A stretch of 64,000 nucleotides of DNA, taken from the NCBI GenBank assembly GCA_963733885.1, contig CAVTES010000006.1, positions 530,293-594,292 on the forward strand. Reading direction: 5' to 3'. The notes below the pieces were generated by a model that made no database searches, had not been told where the DNA came from, and saw only the letters and a list, made by a program, of their open reading frames with translations. Made by a program: the position numbers and the translations under genes. Every line of letters starts with the position of its first letter. Position 1 is the stretch's first letter. Positions 33,514 to 43,342 of the stretch are shown here, in pieces. This stretch comes from JACVRW01 sp963733885 (GTDB taxonomy: Bacteria; Actinomycetota; Thermoleophilia; Solirubrobacterales; Thermoleophilaceae).

Positions 33514-33768
33514 GTGACGCGCTCATCCTCCAACACCGTCTTTCGCGAGGTTGGTCGCCCCCAGTCGGGCAGGGCGGGCATTGCCACGGCCGCGCCTCCA
33601 TTTCGGCCCGCCTCGGGTCACTCCCCGTTCTACGTGGAGGAGCCCGACATTCCGGAGGGCGTGACATGTACCGAGTGGCGCCGGCGGCGCCAGCGTCTCG
33701 CGAGGCGGGGTCTGCCCGCGAATGGGCCGTGGCTGCGCGGGCACCCGTTGAGGGAGGCGCCGTCGTGA
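33514..33768 (+). CDS. Small hypothetical protein
   Basis: An 84-residue frame from GTG 33514. The C-terminal part SPFYVEEPDIPEGVTCTEWR then RRRQRLARRG has a protein-like IPEGVTC-EWRR motif; the N-terminal half is low complexity. A copy of the element motif lies 42 bp upstream in the right orientation, which supports a real gene. No function can be assigned. Confidence 0.45.
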   Translation: MTRSSSNTVFREVGRPQSGRAGIATAAPPFRPASGHSPFYVEEPDIPEGVTCTEWRRRRQRLARRGLPANGPWLRGHPLREAPS

Positions 33769-33840
33769 GGCGGATCGGGCGCTGGACCTCTTGCTGTTGA
33801 CAGGCCCAACAGGGCAATTCAAGCCAAGGAGGATGCGAGA

Positions 33841-34136
33841 TGGGACCCAGAGACAGACGCCAGCGCAGGCGACGCGCCGCGGTCGTTGGAGGGGCCGCCG
33901 TGGCCGCCAAGAAGCACCATGACGCCAAGGAAGCGCAGCAGCAGGAGGAGGACGCAGCGGCTCAGCAGGCTGCGCCCGCTGAGCCCGCCCAGGCCGCCCC
34001 GCCTGCCGCGACAGGCGGCGGGCTGACCCCCGAGGCGATGGAGGAGCTCAAACAGCTGGGCGAGCTCCACGAGCAGAACGTGCTGACAGACGAGGAGTTC
34101 CAGCGCGAGAAGGCAAGGCTGCTCAGTTCGGGCTGA
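33841..34136 (+). CDS. Small SHOCT-domain protein
   Basis: A 98-residue protein: a basic Arg-rich start (MGPRDRRQRRRRAAVVGGAA), a long Gln/Glu/Ala/Pro linker and the C-terminal SHOCT module LTPEAMEELKQLGELHEQNV then LTDEEFQREKARLLSSG. SHOCT modules are thought to mediate oligomerisation or protein contacts. The ribosome site GGAGG is 7-11 bp before ATG 33841. It leads a plus-strand run with the CMD and DUF7144-like genes. Confidence 0.75.
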
Positions 34137-34189
34137 GCCACGCCGTCCTCATCGGCGACGCCAACTACGTCTATCTAGAGGAGCCACCC

Positions 34190-34492
34190 ATGGCTGAAGT
34201 GAATGCACCCGTCCTCGACACCCTCATGAAGATGAATGAGGGGATACCGGAGCGTTCTGGTCTCGATGCCGCGACCTTCATGCTCGTGCGGATCGCCGCC
34301 TTGGCGTCCACCGGCGCTCCGCCGGCCTCCTATCTCCTGAACCTCGAGGCGGCGTCGGAGGTCGGATTGACGGTCGAGCAGGTGCAAGGCGTGCTGATCG
34401 CTGTCGCTCCGGTGGTGGGGAGCGCCCGTGTGGCGAGCGCCGGCAACTCGATCGCTGAGGCCCTTGGACTTGCCACAGCGATCGCCCGCTAG
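34190..34492 (+). CDS. Carboxymuconolactone decarboxylase (CMD/AhpD-like) family protein, copy 1
   Basis: A 100-residue all-helical protein: KMNEGIPERSGLDAATFMLV, IAALASTGAPPASYLLNLEA, then VQGVLIAVAPVVGSARVASA. This matches the CMD fold, but the Cys-x-x-Cys of AhpD peroxidase partners is absent, so a redox role is unlikely. Two longer paralogues occur at 43445 and 63404, both behind LuxR regulators. A GAGG site precedes ATG 34190. Confidence 0.85.
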   Translation: MAEVNAPVLDTLMKMNEGIPERSGLDAATFMLVRIAALASTGAPPASYLLNLEAASEVGLTVEQVQGVLIAVAPVVGSARVASAGNSIAEALGLATAIAR

Positions 34493-34526
34493 TCGGAGTC
34501 GAGCGGGCGCAGAAAAGGAGTGACAG

Positions 34527-34909
34527 ATGAGAGGTGCAGGTCGAGTCGTTTTCGCAGGGATCGTGCTGCTGATTGTGGGCACGCTCAACATCATCTATGG
34601 CATTGGCGCACTCGACAATGCGAATGCGTTCGTCAACGACACGCGGTTCGTACTCACGAACCTGAACACGCTGGGATGGGCTCTGATCATCCTCGGGGTG
34701 ATCCAGCTCGCGGGAGGGTTCTCGCTGCTGGCCGGTAACACCTTCGGCCGGGTAATCGGCATATCGGCGGTAGCCTCGGCGCGATCGGCGCTCTGCTGTC
34801 GGTCGGCGGGAGCTATCCGTGGTGGTCGCTGGGCATTTTCGCCCTCTGCGTGATCGTCGTGCACGGCATCCTCGTTTACGGCGAAGAGGACCGGGTCGCG
34901 GGAGCCTGA
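34527..34909 (+). CDS. DUF7144-like membrane protein, frameshifted
   Basis: The N-terminal part has VVFAGIVLLIVGTLNIIYGI and GWALIILGVIQLAGGFSLLA. One missing base near 34770 separates it from the tail SLGAIGALLSVGGSYPWWSL followed by GIFALCVIVVHGILVYGEED. With the shift corrected the protein has four helices, as in the DUF7144-type family. A strong hairpin follows the stop codon. The gene follows CMD copy 1 by 34 bp and is preceded by AAAGGAG. Confidence 0.72.
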
Positions 34910-34918
34910 GCTTGGGAT

Positions 34919-34951
34919 CGCGGGAGCCCTGGCCGCGGCCGGGCTCCCGCG
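34919..34951 (+). terminator. Terminator hairpin after the DUF7144-like gene
   Basis: GCGGGAGCCC (34920-34929) and GGGCTCCCGC (34941-34950), extended by one outer C-G pair, form an 11-bp GC-rich stem 10 bp after the corrected stop codon. It supports the corrected gene end at 34909. Confidence 0.65.
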
Positions 34952-35382
34952 CGCCGGCTCGAGGGCGGGGACTCGAGCGATCTGCGCCTGTCGGGCCGCG
35001 TACCTGGTCCGCGGGCCGGATGCCACCCCGCTCGTCGCCGCCTCTCTCGTCACGGCTCCCAACCACCGGCAAGCGGGGCCGGCCTGTGGCTCCCCCCTGC
35101 GCGGCCGGCCAGGCCTGGCTCGGAGCGACGATTTACGAGCGGAGCGCGGGCCGCCGGTTCCCTCAATACCTCATTGCGCAGTCCCGCAAGAACGTCCGCT
35201 CGTCGAACACCTCGAGACGGACGTGAAGCAGATCCAGGAATGCGTCCGCCTCCGGCAGACGCGATTGCGCCAGGAATGCGTCCGCCTCCGGCAGACGCGA
35301 TTGCGCCGCTGGTGCTCGGCGGCGGGGCGGACCGACTCACAGCCGCGGCGTAGTTCGAGCCGCGGCGTAGTTCGCAGAACCG
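34952..35382. other. Gene-free stretch with short tandem repeats
   Basis: About 430 bp between convergent transcription units. It contains two exact 36-bp tandem units (35235-35306) and two copies of a 17-bp unit AGCCGCGGCGTAGTTCG (about 35341-35375). No frame has a recognisable domain. Confidence 0.45.
35235..35306. repeat. Two exact 36-bp tandem repeats
   Basis: Units 35235-35270 and 35271-35306 are identical and begin CAGGAATGCGTCCGCC. The spacing is a multiple of three, and one plus-strand frame reads repeated RLRQTRLRQECV, but no start or domain supports coding. It is probably replication slippage in noncoding DNA. Confidence 0.7.
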
Positions 35383-36858
35383 TCAGAGGCCGGTCTCGGC
35401 CGCCACGCGGCCGGACGTTACGGCCTCTCGCAGGGCGTCGTAGTCCCGCTCGTTCTGGTCGGCGTATGCCTCCGCGAACGAAGCCAGCGCGCGGTCGAAG
35501 CTGTCGCCCGCGCCGAGATAGCTCGCGATCGCGATCGCGTCGCCGGAGCGGGCGTGCGCCTTCGCGAGCGCGTGGCCGCAGAGCTGCGCGTACACCGTCA
35601 TCGCCTGTGGGTTCATCAGCTCGACCAGCGCTGAGCCCTTGCCGTCCCAGAGCTGGCGCATGTAGAAGTCCCGGCTCACGCCGTCATAGGCCGTGACCCG
35701 GATCCAGCCGAGCATGATGTCGCTGGCGGCTTGCGTCAGCCGCTGGCCCTCGACGACGCGCTGGCCGTGCTTGGCGAACGCGCTCTTGCTCAGGAACGGC
35801 TGGAGCACCGATGCCTGCGCCTCCTTGAGCTGCAGGAACAGCGGATCCTTCTCGTCGCGCCCGAGCATGAGCAGGATCCATGCGCGCGTGCCGACGCTGC
35901 CCACGCCGACGACCTTGCGCGCGGCGTGGACGTAGCGAAACCGCTCCAGCAGCTGCCGGCGGTCGGCGCTCAGCGTGCGCCGGTAGGAGCGGATGACTCC
36001 CCGCACGAACTCCTCGAGCTCAGCCTGTTCGACGCCGGACACCACCTCCTCGAACGGGACGATCAGCGGCGGGTCGCTCACGATCCTGGGCTCGCCATCG
36101 ACCATCTCGGTGAGCTTCGCAAATGCCCTCATGCTGTCCTTCGAGCGCGCCTTCGCTACGTTGCGCTCGAACCGCTTCCGCTGCTTTCCGGTTCCCTGCC
36201 GAGCCGCTAGCGCGGCGATCTGGTCCACGTCGATGCGGGAGTACCACAGCTCGAGGTTGGACATCGCGGCGAAGCCCCTGATCGCCTCCCGGTACGAACG
36301 CGTCACAGCCTGATTGATCGACTGCCGCTGTTTGGCGGCGAAGCCTCGATCCCGGCCGGCCACGGCGAAGCTGGCCACCAGCCGCTTCACGTCCCACTCG
36401 AACGGCCCCGGCAGCGTCTCGTCGAAGTCGTTGATGCTGAACACCAGCCGTCGATCGGGCCCTGCGAAAGCGCCGAAGTTGGACAGATGCGCATCGCCAC
36501 AGAGCTGCACGTCCAGACCGGTCCGGGGGGCACCGGCCAGATCGGCCGCCATCGGGTAGGCCGCCCCGCGGAAGAACGTGAACGGCGACACCAGCATCCG
36601 CCCGTAGCGGATCGGCACCAGCTCGGGCACCCGTGAGGCGGCCTGCTCCTCGAGCATCTCGACCGGATCACGCCGGTCAGAGGCCGGCTCCCATTCGCCA
36701 TGCCCGGAGCGCGGCGCCACCGCGCGCGCCGCCTTGCCCTTCGCCGCCCGCTCGCCGGGTGTGGGGTGCGCTACCGCCATCGGCTTGGGTTGCCGACCCT
36801 CGCGCTCGCGTGTCCCGACCGCCTCCGAACCATCGACTGGGGTCTGAACGTCCGTCAT
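35383..36858 (-). CDS. DUF2252 family protein
   Basis: A 491-residue cytoplasmic protein. Diagnostic segments are RYGRMLVSPFTFFRGAAYPM, VQLCGDAHLSNFGAFAGPDR and INDFDETLPGPFEWDVKRLV, which give DUF2252 a kinase-like (aminoglycoside-phosphotransferase-type) look; GVGSVGTRAWILLMLG follows. The biochemical role is unknown. ATG 36858 starts MTDVQTPVDGSEAVG. A copy of the 22-bp motif lies 80 bp upstream on the same strand, which places the gene in the proposed element regulon. Confidence 0.88.
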   Translation of the reverse strand: MTDVQTPVDGSEAVGTREREGRQPKPMAVAHPTPGERAAKGKAARAVAPRSGHGEWEPASDRRDPVEMLEEQAASRVPELVPIRYGRMLVSPFTFFRGAAYPMAADLAGAPRTGLDVQLCGDAHLSNFGAFAGPDRRLVFSINDFDETLPGPFEWDVKRLVASFAVAGRDRGFAAKQRQSINQAVTRSYREAIRGFAAMSNLELWYSRIDVDQIAALAARQGTGKQRKRFERNVAKARSKDSMRAFAKLTEMVDGEPRIVSDPPLIVPFEEVVSGVEQAELEEFVRGVIRSYRRTLSADRRQLLERFRYVHAARKVVGVGSVGTRAWILLMLGRDEKDPLFLQLKEAQASVLQPFLSKSAFAKHGQRVVEGQRLTQAASDIMLGWIRVTAYDGVSRDFYMRQLWDGKGSALVELMNPQAMTVYAQLCGHALAKAHARSGDAIAIASYLGAGDSFDRALASFAEAYADQNERDYDALREAVTSGRVAAETGL

Positions 36859-36938
36859 GGTGTCGCTCCTTCGCAGCCGGGCGAATATCGAATGGCTGAA
36901 CGTGCCGTCGAGTCCATGGAACCGCGGCCCAGCCGCTG

Positions 36939-36960
36939 CGTCATCGTCCAATCGGCATGA
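36939..36960 (-). promoter_or_regulatory. Element motif copy upstream of DUF2252
   Basis: On the minus strand: TCATGCCGATT then GGACGATGACG. It matches the exact repeat at 43343/48494 at 18 of 22 positions, differing only in four central bases. It points to ATG 36858, 80 bp away. Confidence 0.6.
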
Positions 36961-37083
36961 GATCCCCCCGGTCGCCGTCCTTGCGTCCGCTCCGTTCGCC
37001 GCAGTACGGTTGCGGCTTGGACACGCTGTAGGGAAGGGGAACCCCATGCCCGATCCCAGGCTCGCGGCAACGCGAGCGAAGTC

Positions 37084-39372
37084 ATGGCCCAAGTGGTGAG
37101 TTCGGCGCTGACTGAGCCGACGCGGGCTCGCGCGGAGGGATCCGCCATGCGCGTGCCGGCGTTCGAGCTGCTGGAGTCGAAGCTGCGCCCGCCGCATGGT
37201 CGAGCCGGGACCGTGCCACGCAGCCAGCTGATCGATTTGCTGGAGCCCGAGTCGGGCGCGGTCCCCGTCATATTCATCTCGGCAGGACCCGGTTGGGGCA
37301 AGACGACGCTGCTCACTCAGTGGGCCGCGCGCTCACAACGACCGTTCGCCTGGGTGTCGGTCGATGCGAACGACAACGATCCGATCGTCCTGCTGACGTA
37401 CGTCGCGGCCGCGCTCGACCGGGTCTCGCGGCTGGACCCGGGCGTGTTCCAGGCACTTGCGTCGCCGGGCGCTTCCATAGAGGGAAACGTCGTTCCCCGC
37501 CTAGGGGCGGCACTGGCGACGATGGACGAGGCGGTCGTCCTCGTCCTCGATGACCTGCATCTGGTCGAGAGCCAGGCGTGCTTGGATGCGATCGCGACGC
37601 TCACGCGACACGTTCCCGAGGGCTCGCAGCTGGCTCTCTCGGCGCGAGGGCCTCCCGCGTTGTCGCTGGGAGCGCTGCGGGCGCTGGGCCTGGCCCTGGA
37701 GATCGGACCGGACGAGCTGCGCCTGGACGAGGCCGAGGCTCGCCAGCTCCTGACGGCGGCCGGCCTGGACCTGGCGGATGCCGAGGTCGCCGAGCTCACC
37801 GAGCACACGGAGGGCTGGTCCGCCGGTCTATACCTGGCGGCGCTGTCCGCCAAGGGGAGCGGCGCCGGGATCAAGGGCGTGACCGCATTCAGGGGGGACG
37901 ACCGTTTCTTGGCCGACTACCTCCGCTCGGAGCTCCTCTCGCGCCTGCCGCCCGACGAGCTGCGCTTCCTGACCCGGACCTCGGTTCTCGAGCGCATGTC
38001 GGGCCCGCTCTGCGACGCCGTGCTCGACACGAGCGGCTCGGCGGCGGAGCTGGAGTCGCTCGAGCGCTCCAACCTGTTCGTGGTGCCGCTTGACCGCACC
38101 GGCGAGTGGTATCGCTACCACCATCTCTTCCAGGAGCTGCTGCGGGCGGAGCTCGGGCGGGTCGAACCGGACCTCCTGCCGCGGCTGCTCGCTCGTGCGG
38201 CCGACTGGTGCGAGGCGAACGGCCATCCGGAGACCGCGATCGGGTACGCGCAGGCGGCCGACGACGTCAACCGGACCGCGCGACTGATCGTGCGGAAATA
38301 TCTCGACACGTACAACAGTGGCCGTGCCGCGACCGTCGAACGCTGGCTCGGCTGGCTGGACGCGCATGGGGCAATCGAGACGAACGCGGCGGTTGCCGTG
38401 ATCGGCGGACTGACCGCCGCGCTCTGGGGCCGGCCGGCGGAGGCGGAGCGTTGCGCCGATGCCGCCGAACGCGCGAGCTACGACGGCACGCTTTACGACG
38501 GCAGCGCTTCGATCGACTCGTGGCACGCCCTCATGCGTGCGCAGCATTGTCGGCGTGGGGTCGCGAGGATGCGCACAGATGCGGAGCTCGCGGTGGCGAC
38601 CCTTGCCCGTGGGAGCCGGTTGAGACCGAGCGCCATGGTGCTGCTCGCGATTTCGCACTGGCTGGCCGGCGACATCGACCAGGCCGACGACCTCTTGTCC
38701 GACGTCGTCGAGGAGGGTGTCGCGTTGGGGGCGCGGGCCCCGGTGACCTTCGCCCTGGGCGAGCGCGGCGCGATCGCGATCGAACGTGGCGCGTGGGTCC
38801 ACGCGGAGGAGCTCGCGGACCGGGCGCTTCGCTACATCCGGCGGTCGTTGATGGAGGAGTACCCCACGAGCGCGCTTGCCTATTCCGCGGCGGCGCGTGT
38901 CGCGCTCCACCGCGGAGACCGCCCCGGCGCCGAGGAGCTCCTGACGCGGGCGCAGCGCCTACGGCCGCGGCTCACATACGCGCTGCCGCACCTCGCGATC
39001 CAGACCCGCTTGGAGCTCGCGCGCGTCTACCTGGCGCTCGCCGACGCGGCCGGCGCCGCCACGATGCTGCGCGAGATCGAGTCGATCCTGCGCCGACGAC
39101 CAGACCTCGGGACGCTCCTGGTCCAGGTGGACGAGTTGCGCGCCAGCCTGAAGACGATGCACACACAGGCCCCCGGCGCCTCGACCCTGACCGAGGCGGA
39201 GCTGCATCTGCTGCCCTACCTCGCCACGCACCTCTCGTTCCGAGAGATCGGCGAGCGTCTGTACCTGTCGCGCCACACGGTGAAATCACACGCCATGGCC
39301 ATCTACCGCAAGCTCAGCGTCACCTCCCGAAACGCCGCCGTCGAACGCTCCCGCGAGCTCGGATTGCTCTAG
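37084..39372 (+). CDS. LAL-type LuxR regulator (MalT-like), copy 1
   Basis: A 762-residue ATP-dependent transcription activator. The start region has FELLESKLRPPHGRAGTVPR, as in MalT; Walker A is SAGPGWGKTTLLTQW, Walker B VVLVLDDLHLV; then EWYRYHHLFQELLRAEL and a TPR-like middle (residues 380-690). The LuxR HTH is ATHLSFREIGERLYLSRHTV then KSHAMAIYRKLSVTSRNAAV at the C-terminus. The signal molecule is unknown. It is a close paralogue of the genes at 41007 and 60958 and sits 6 bp before an MFS exporter gene, which it may control. ATG 37084 is used; ATG 37147 is an alternative. Confidence 0.9.
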   Translation: MAQVVSSALTEPTRARAEGSAMRVPAFELLESKLRPPHGRAGTVPRSQLIDLLEPESGAVPVIFISAGPGWGKTTLLTQWAARSQRPFAWVSVDANDNDPIVLLTYVAAALDRVSRLDPGVFQALASPGASIEGNVVPRLGAALATMDEAVVLVLDDLHLVESQACLDAIATLTRHVPEGSQLALSARGPPALSLGALRALGLALEIGPDELRLDEAEARQLLTAAGLDLADAEVAELTEHTEGWSAGLYLAALSAKGSGAGIKGVTAFRGDDRFLADYLRSELLSRLPPDELRFLTRTSVLERMSGPLCDAVLDTSGSAAELESLERSNLFVVPLDRTGEWYRYHHLFQELLRAELGRVEPDLLPRLLARAADWCEANGHPETAIGYAQAADDVNRTARLIVRKYLDTYNSGRAATVERWLGWLDAHGAIETNAAVAVIGGLTAALWGRPAEAERCADAAERASYDGTLYDGSASIDSWHALMRAQHCRRGVARMRTDAELAVATLARGSRLRPSAMVLLAISHWLAGDIDQADDLLSDVVEEGVALGARAPVTFALGERGAIAIERGAWVHAEELADRALRYIRRSLMEEYPTSALAYSAAARVALHRGDRPGAEELLTRAQRLRPRLTYALPHLAIQTRLELARVYLALADAAGAATMLREIESILRRRPDLGTLLVQVDELRASLKTMHTQAPGASTLTEAELHLLPYLATHLSFREIGERLYLSRHTVKSHAMAIYRKLSVTSRNAAVERSRELGLL

Positions 39373-39378
39373 TTCGGG

Positions 39379-40863
39379 ATGCCTGACGGATCCGCCGAAT
39401 CGCTACGTCACGAGCGCTCATCAGGCGCGACGCGCCTCAGGCCGATCCCACGGAGTGAGCGCTCCGTGATGTGGGTGCTGGCCGTGGGTGCGCTCGACCT
39501 CGGGCTCGAGCAGTTCATCGTCATCCCGATCCTGCCGGCGGTCCAAGAGCAGTACGCGGCCTCGCTCACGTCGGCCGCATGGCTGCTGACCGGTTTTCTG
39601 CTCGCAGCGGTCGTCGCGGTACCGATAGTCGGCCGTCTCGGGGACATATACGGAAAGCGTCGTCTTCTGCTCGTCTCGCTCGGCGCGTTCGCCATCGGCT
39701 CGCTCGTCTGCGCCCTGGCTGGATCGATGACCGCGCTGATCGCCGGCCGAGTGCTGCAAGGCATGGGCGCGGCGTTGGGACCGCTGGCCATCGGGCTGGC
39801 CCGTGATCGAGCTTCCAAGGAGCAGGCGCCGGTCTGGATCGCGTTGCTCGTGGCCGCGGCCGGGACCGGCGCCGCCGTCGGCCTGCTGCTCGGCGGCGTG
39901 CTTGTCGACGCCGTTTCGGTGGCTGCGGTTTTCTGGTTCTTGCTCGCGGTCGCGGTCGGTCTGTTCCTTGCCATCCTGGTATTCGTTCCGGAGACGCCCG
40001 TGCGCGAGTCGGTGCGACCCGACTGGGCAGGCGCTCTGCTCTTGGCGACGGCGCTCCTAGCCGCGCTGCTGGCGGTCTCGCAGGGCAACACCTGGGGGTG
40101 GGGCTCCGCGCGAGTCGTGTCCCTGGTCGCCGTCTCAGCGATCGTCTTCGCCGGATTCGTCGTCGTCGAGCGCGCGGTCTCCGCACCACTCGTCGAGATG
40201 CGGCTCATGGCCCAGCGGGCCGTATGGAGCGCGAACCTCGTCGCGTTCGCAATGGGGTTCGCTCTGTTCATCGCCGGGGTCGTCGTGCCGCAGATCGCAA
40301 GGCTTCCAACCGCGTCCGGCTACGGACTCGGGTTGACGTTCGCCGAGACGGGCCTCGTTCTCATGCCCGGCGCGCTCGGGATCATGGCCGGTGGTTGGGC
40401 GAGCGGCGCGCTGGTACGCAAGGTCGGAGCGCGGAACCTGGTCGGCGCCGGCGCTGTCGCGGCCGCCGTCGGGTACGCCTGGCTCGCGCTCGACCACGGA
40501 TCCGTCGGCTCTGTCGTCGCCGCCAACCTGCCGCTGGGGTTCGGCATCGGACTCGCGTTCGCCGCACTCGTGAATCTGGTCGCGCACTCGGTCAGCGAGC
40601 AGCGCACGGCCGGCTTCGTGGCGATGACCCTGGTTTGCCGCATTACCGGGTCCGCGCTCGGCGCTCAGGTCGCCGCCGCGATAGTCATCGGCGCCGGCGT
40701 CGTTGACCTGGGCTTCCCGGCCGAACGGGGGTTCACCGGTGCGTTCGTCCTCGGGCTCATCGCCGCCTTGGTCGCGCTCGCGGCAACCGTGGCGATCCCC
40801 GGTCGCGCGGGCGATCCGCTCCTGAAGCACGGGCCGGACGAGGGCACGGTCGTTGCATCCTGA
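39379..40863 (+). CDS. MFS transporter (DHA2/EmrB-like drug exporter)
   Basis: A 494-residue membrane protein with about 13-14 hydrophobic helices. Motif A is GRLGDIYGKRRLLLVSLGAF, and GRVLQGMGAALGPLAIGLAR is a typical motif C-type segment. DHA2 proteins use the proton gradient to export drugs or lipids. The gene starts 6 bp after the LuxR regulator, suggesting one transcript, and is followed by a second, near-identical LuxR gene. Confidence 0.87.
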   Translation: MPDGSAESLRHERSSGATRLRPIPRSERSVMWVLAVGALDLGLEQFIVIPILPAVQEQYAASLTSAAWLLTGFLLAAVVAVPIVGRLGDIYGKRRLLLVSLGAFAIGSLVCALAGSMTALIAGRVLQGMGAALGPLAIGLARDRASKEQAPVWIALLVAAAGTGAAVGLLLGGVLVDAVSVAAVFWFLLAVAVGLFLAILVFVPETPVRESVRPDWAGALLLATALLAALLAVSQGNTWGWGSARVVSLVAVSAIVFAGFVVVERAVSAPLVEMRLMAQRAVWSANLVAFAMGFALFIAGVVVPQIARLPTASGYGLGLTFAETGLVLMPGALGIMAGGWASGALVRKVGARNLVGAGAVAAAVGYAWLALDHGSVGSVVAANLPLGFGIGLAFAALVNLVAHSVSEQRTAGFVAMTLVCRITGSALGAQVAAAIVIGAGVVDLGFPAERGFTGAFVLGLIAALVALAATVAIPGRAGDPLLKHGPDEGTVVAS

Positions 40864-41006
40864 TTCCACCAGGTGGTCCGGACGCTGTTGCTCCTTCGCG
40901 GCCCGGCGGAGTACCGAAGCGCTCACCCGCCCGGGGTGATGTGGGCTCACCCTCGGTGCCGCGAGGCTGCACGTCGTGGCGTGCGCCTCGGCGGGCCGGT
41001 GATGTG

Positions 41007-43292
41007 ATGTCCGAAGTGAGTTCGCCGCTTCGTGGCTCATCGCGGGCTCGCTCCGGGCGGTTCGCCAGGCCCGTCCCGGCGTTCGAGCTGCTGGAGTCGA
41101 AGCTGCGCCCGCCGCATGGTCGAGCCGGGACCGTGCCGCGCAGCCGGCTGATCGATTTGCTGGAGCCGGAGTCGGGCGCCGTCCCCGTCATATTCATCTC
41201 TGCAGGACCCGGTTGGGGCAAGACGACGCTGCTCACTCAGTGGGCCGAGGGGTCACAACGACCGTTCGCATGGGTTTCGGTCGATGCGAACGACAACGAT
41301 CCGATCGTCCTGCTGACGTACGTCGCGACCGCTCTCGACCGGGTCTCGCGACTCGATTCGAGCGTGTTCGAGGCACTGACGTCACCCGGCGCCTCGATCG
41401 AGGGAACGGTCGTCCCGCGCCTCGGGATGGCCCTGGCGACGATGGACGAGGCGGTCGTCCTCGTCTTCGACGATCTCCATCTGCTCGACAGCCAGCCGTG
41501 CTTGGACGCCATCGCCGCGCTCGCGAGGCATGTGCCCGCGGGCTCGCAGCTGGTGCTCTCGGCCCGGGGCCAGCCCGCTTTGCCGCTGGGGACGCTGCGG
41601 GCGCGCGGCCTCGCGCTGGAGATCGGGCCAGACGAGCTGCGTATGGGCGAGACCGAGGCGCACCAGCTGCTCAGCGCAGCCGGCCTGGACCTGGCGGACC
41701 ACGAGGTCGCGAAGCTCACTGAGCACACCGAGGGTTGGTCCGCGGGTCTCTACCTCGCGGCGCTCTCTGCCAACGCGAGCGGAGCGGGCGTGATGAGCGC
41801 GACCGAGTTCCGGGGAGACGACCGTTTCGTGGCCGACTATCTCCTATCCGAGCTCCTCTCGCGCCTACCGCGCGACGAGCTTCGCTTCCTGACTCGGACC
41901 GCCGTCCTCGAGCCCATGACGGGTCCCTTGTGTGACGCAATCCTCGAGGAGAGCGACTCCGCGGCGGTGCTTGAATCGCTGGCGCGCTCCAACCTGTTCC
42001 TTGTGCCGCTCGACCGTACCGGGGAGTGGTATCGGTACCACCATCTCTTCAGAGAGCTGCTCCATTCGGAGCTCAGGCGTGTCGAGCCGGATCTCGTGCC
42101 ACAGTTGCTCGCACGTGCGGCCAACTGGTGCGAAGCGAACGGGCAGCCAGAGGCCGCGATCGGGTATACGCAGGCGGCCGGCGACGTCGACCGGACCGCG
42201 AGACTCGTAGCGCGTAGTGCTCTCCCCACGTACGAAGGCGGCCGTGCTGCGACCGTCGAACGCTGGCTTGGCTGGCTGGACGCGCAGGGGGCAATCGAGA
42301 GGGATGCGTCGGTCGCTGTGCTCGCCGCACTGGTGGCTGCGCTTTGGGGCCGGTCGGCGGAAGCGGAGCGTTGGGCCGATGCGGCCGAACGCGCGAGCTA
42401 TGACGGCACCCTGCCCGATGGCACCGCTTCGATCGACGCGTGGCTGGCCCTCATGCGTGCGGTGCAATGCCGTAGAGGGGCCGCAAGAATGCGCACAGAT
42501 GCGGAGCTCGCGGTCGCGACGCTCGCCAATGGGAGCCCCTTCCGGCCGAACGCCATGCTGCTGCACGCGGTTTCGCTGTGGCTGGCCGGTGAGGTCGACC
42601 AGGCCGACGACCTGTTCGCCGACGTGGCCGAGGAAGGCCTCGAGCCGGCAGCGACCGACGCGGTCACAGTGGCTCTGGGCGAGCGTGCCGCGATCGCGAT
42701 CGGTCGCGGGGCTTGGGTCCAGGCAGAGGAGCTCGCGGACCGGGCGCTCCGGTTCATCCGCCAGTCACGCATGGAGCAGTACCCGACCAGCGCGCTCGCC
42801 TATTCCGTGGCGGCCCGTGTCGCGGTCCACCGTGGGGACGCGCGCGGCGCCCAAGAGCTCCTGGCGCGGGCACAGCGTCTACGGCCGGGGCTCACCTACG
42901 CGGTGCCGTACTTGGCCGTCCAGACTCGGGTGGAGCTCGCGCGGGCCTTCCTGGCGCTCGCCGACGCCGGCGGCGCCGCCACGATGCTGCGCGAGACCGA
43001 GGCGATCCTGCGCCGACGACCAGACCTCGGAGCGCTTCCGGCCCAGGTGGAGGGGCTGCGCGACAGCCTCAAGACCATGCACGCCAAGGCGCCCGGGGCC
43101 TCGACCTTGACCGAGGCGGAGCTGCACGTGCTCCCCCACCTCGTGACCCACCTCTCGTTCCGAGAGCTCGGCGAGCGTCTGTACCTGTCGCGCCACACGG
43201 TGAAATCACACGCCATGGCCATCTACCGCAAGCTCAACGTCAGCTCCCGCAACGCCGCCGTCGAACGTGCGCGCGAGCTCGGCCTGCTCTAG
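41007..43292 (+). CDS. LAL-type LuxR regulator (MalT-like), copy 2
   Basis: A 761-residue paralogue of the regulator at 37084. Segments around the P-loop (SAGPGWGKTTLLTQWAEGSQ) and sensor region are nearly identical at DNA level over about 200 bp (41075-41290 against 37155-37380), while other parts have diverged; the HTH differs only at a few positions (ERLYLSRHTVKSHAMAIYRK). ATG 41007 gives MSEVSSPLRGSS; the frame is open further upstream. The next gene is CMD copy 2 with an element motif between them. Confidence 0.9.
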   Translation: MSEVSSPLRGSSRARSGRFARPVPAFELLESKLRPPHGRAGTVPRSRLIDLLEPESGAVPVIFISAGPGWGKTTLLTQWAEGSQRPFAWVSVDANDNDPIVLLTYVATALDRVSRLDSSVFEALTSPGASIEGTVVPRLGMALATMDEAVVLVFDDLHLLDSQPCLDAIAALARHVPAGSQLVLSARGQPALPLGTLRARGLALEIGPDELRMGETEAHQLLSAAGLDLADHEVAKLTEHTEGWSAGLYLAALSANASGAGVMSATEFRGDDRFVADYLLSELLSRLPRDELRFLTRTAVLEPMTGPLCDAILEESDSAAVLESLARSNLFLVPLDRTGEWYRYHHLFRELLHSELRRVEPDLVPQLLARAANWCEANGQPEAAIGYTQAAGDVDRTARLVARSALPTYEGGRAATVERWLGWLDAQGAIERDASVAVLAALVAALWGRSAEAERWADAAERASYDGTLPDGTASIDAWLALMRAVQCRRGAARMRTDAELAVATLANGSPFRPNAMLLHAVSLWLAGEVDQADDLFADVAEEGLEPAATDAVTVALGERAAIAIGRGAWVQAEELADRALRFIRQSRMEQYPTSALAYSVAARVAVHRGDARGAQELLARAQRLRPGLTYAVPYLAVQTRVELARAFLALADAGGAATMLRETEAILRRRPDLGALPAQVEGLRDSLKTMHAKAPGASTLTEAELHVLPHLVTHLSFRELGERLYLSRHTVKSHAMAIYRKLNVSSRNAAVERARELGLL

Positions 43293-43342
43293 GTGGTTAC
43301 CCGGTCGGCGTAGCGCGGATGCGCGCGGGACGCGCGCGGACT

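Noticed and set aside
35235..35306. CRISPR array
   Set aside because: Only two directly abutting 36-bp units with no spacers and no cas genes anywhere in the window.
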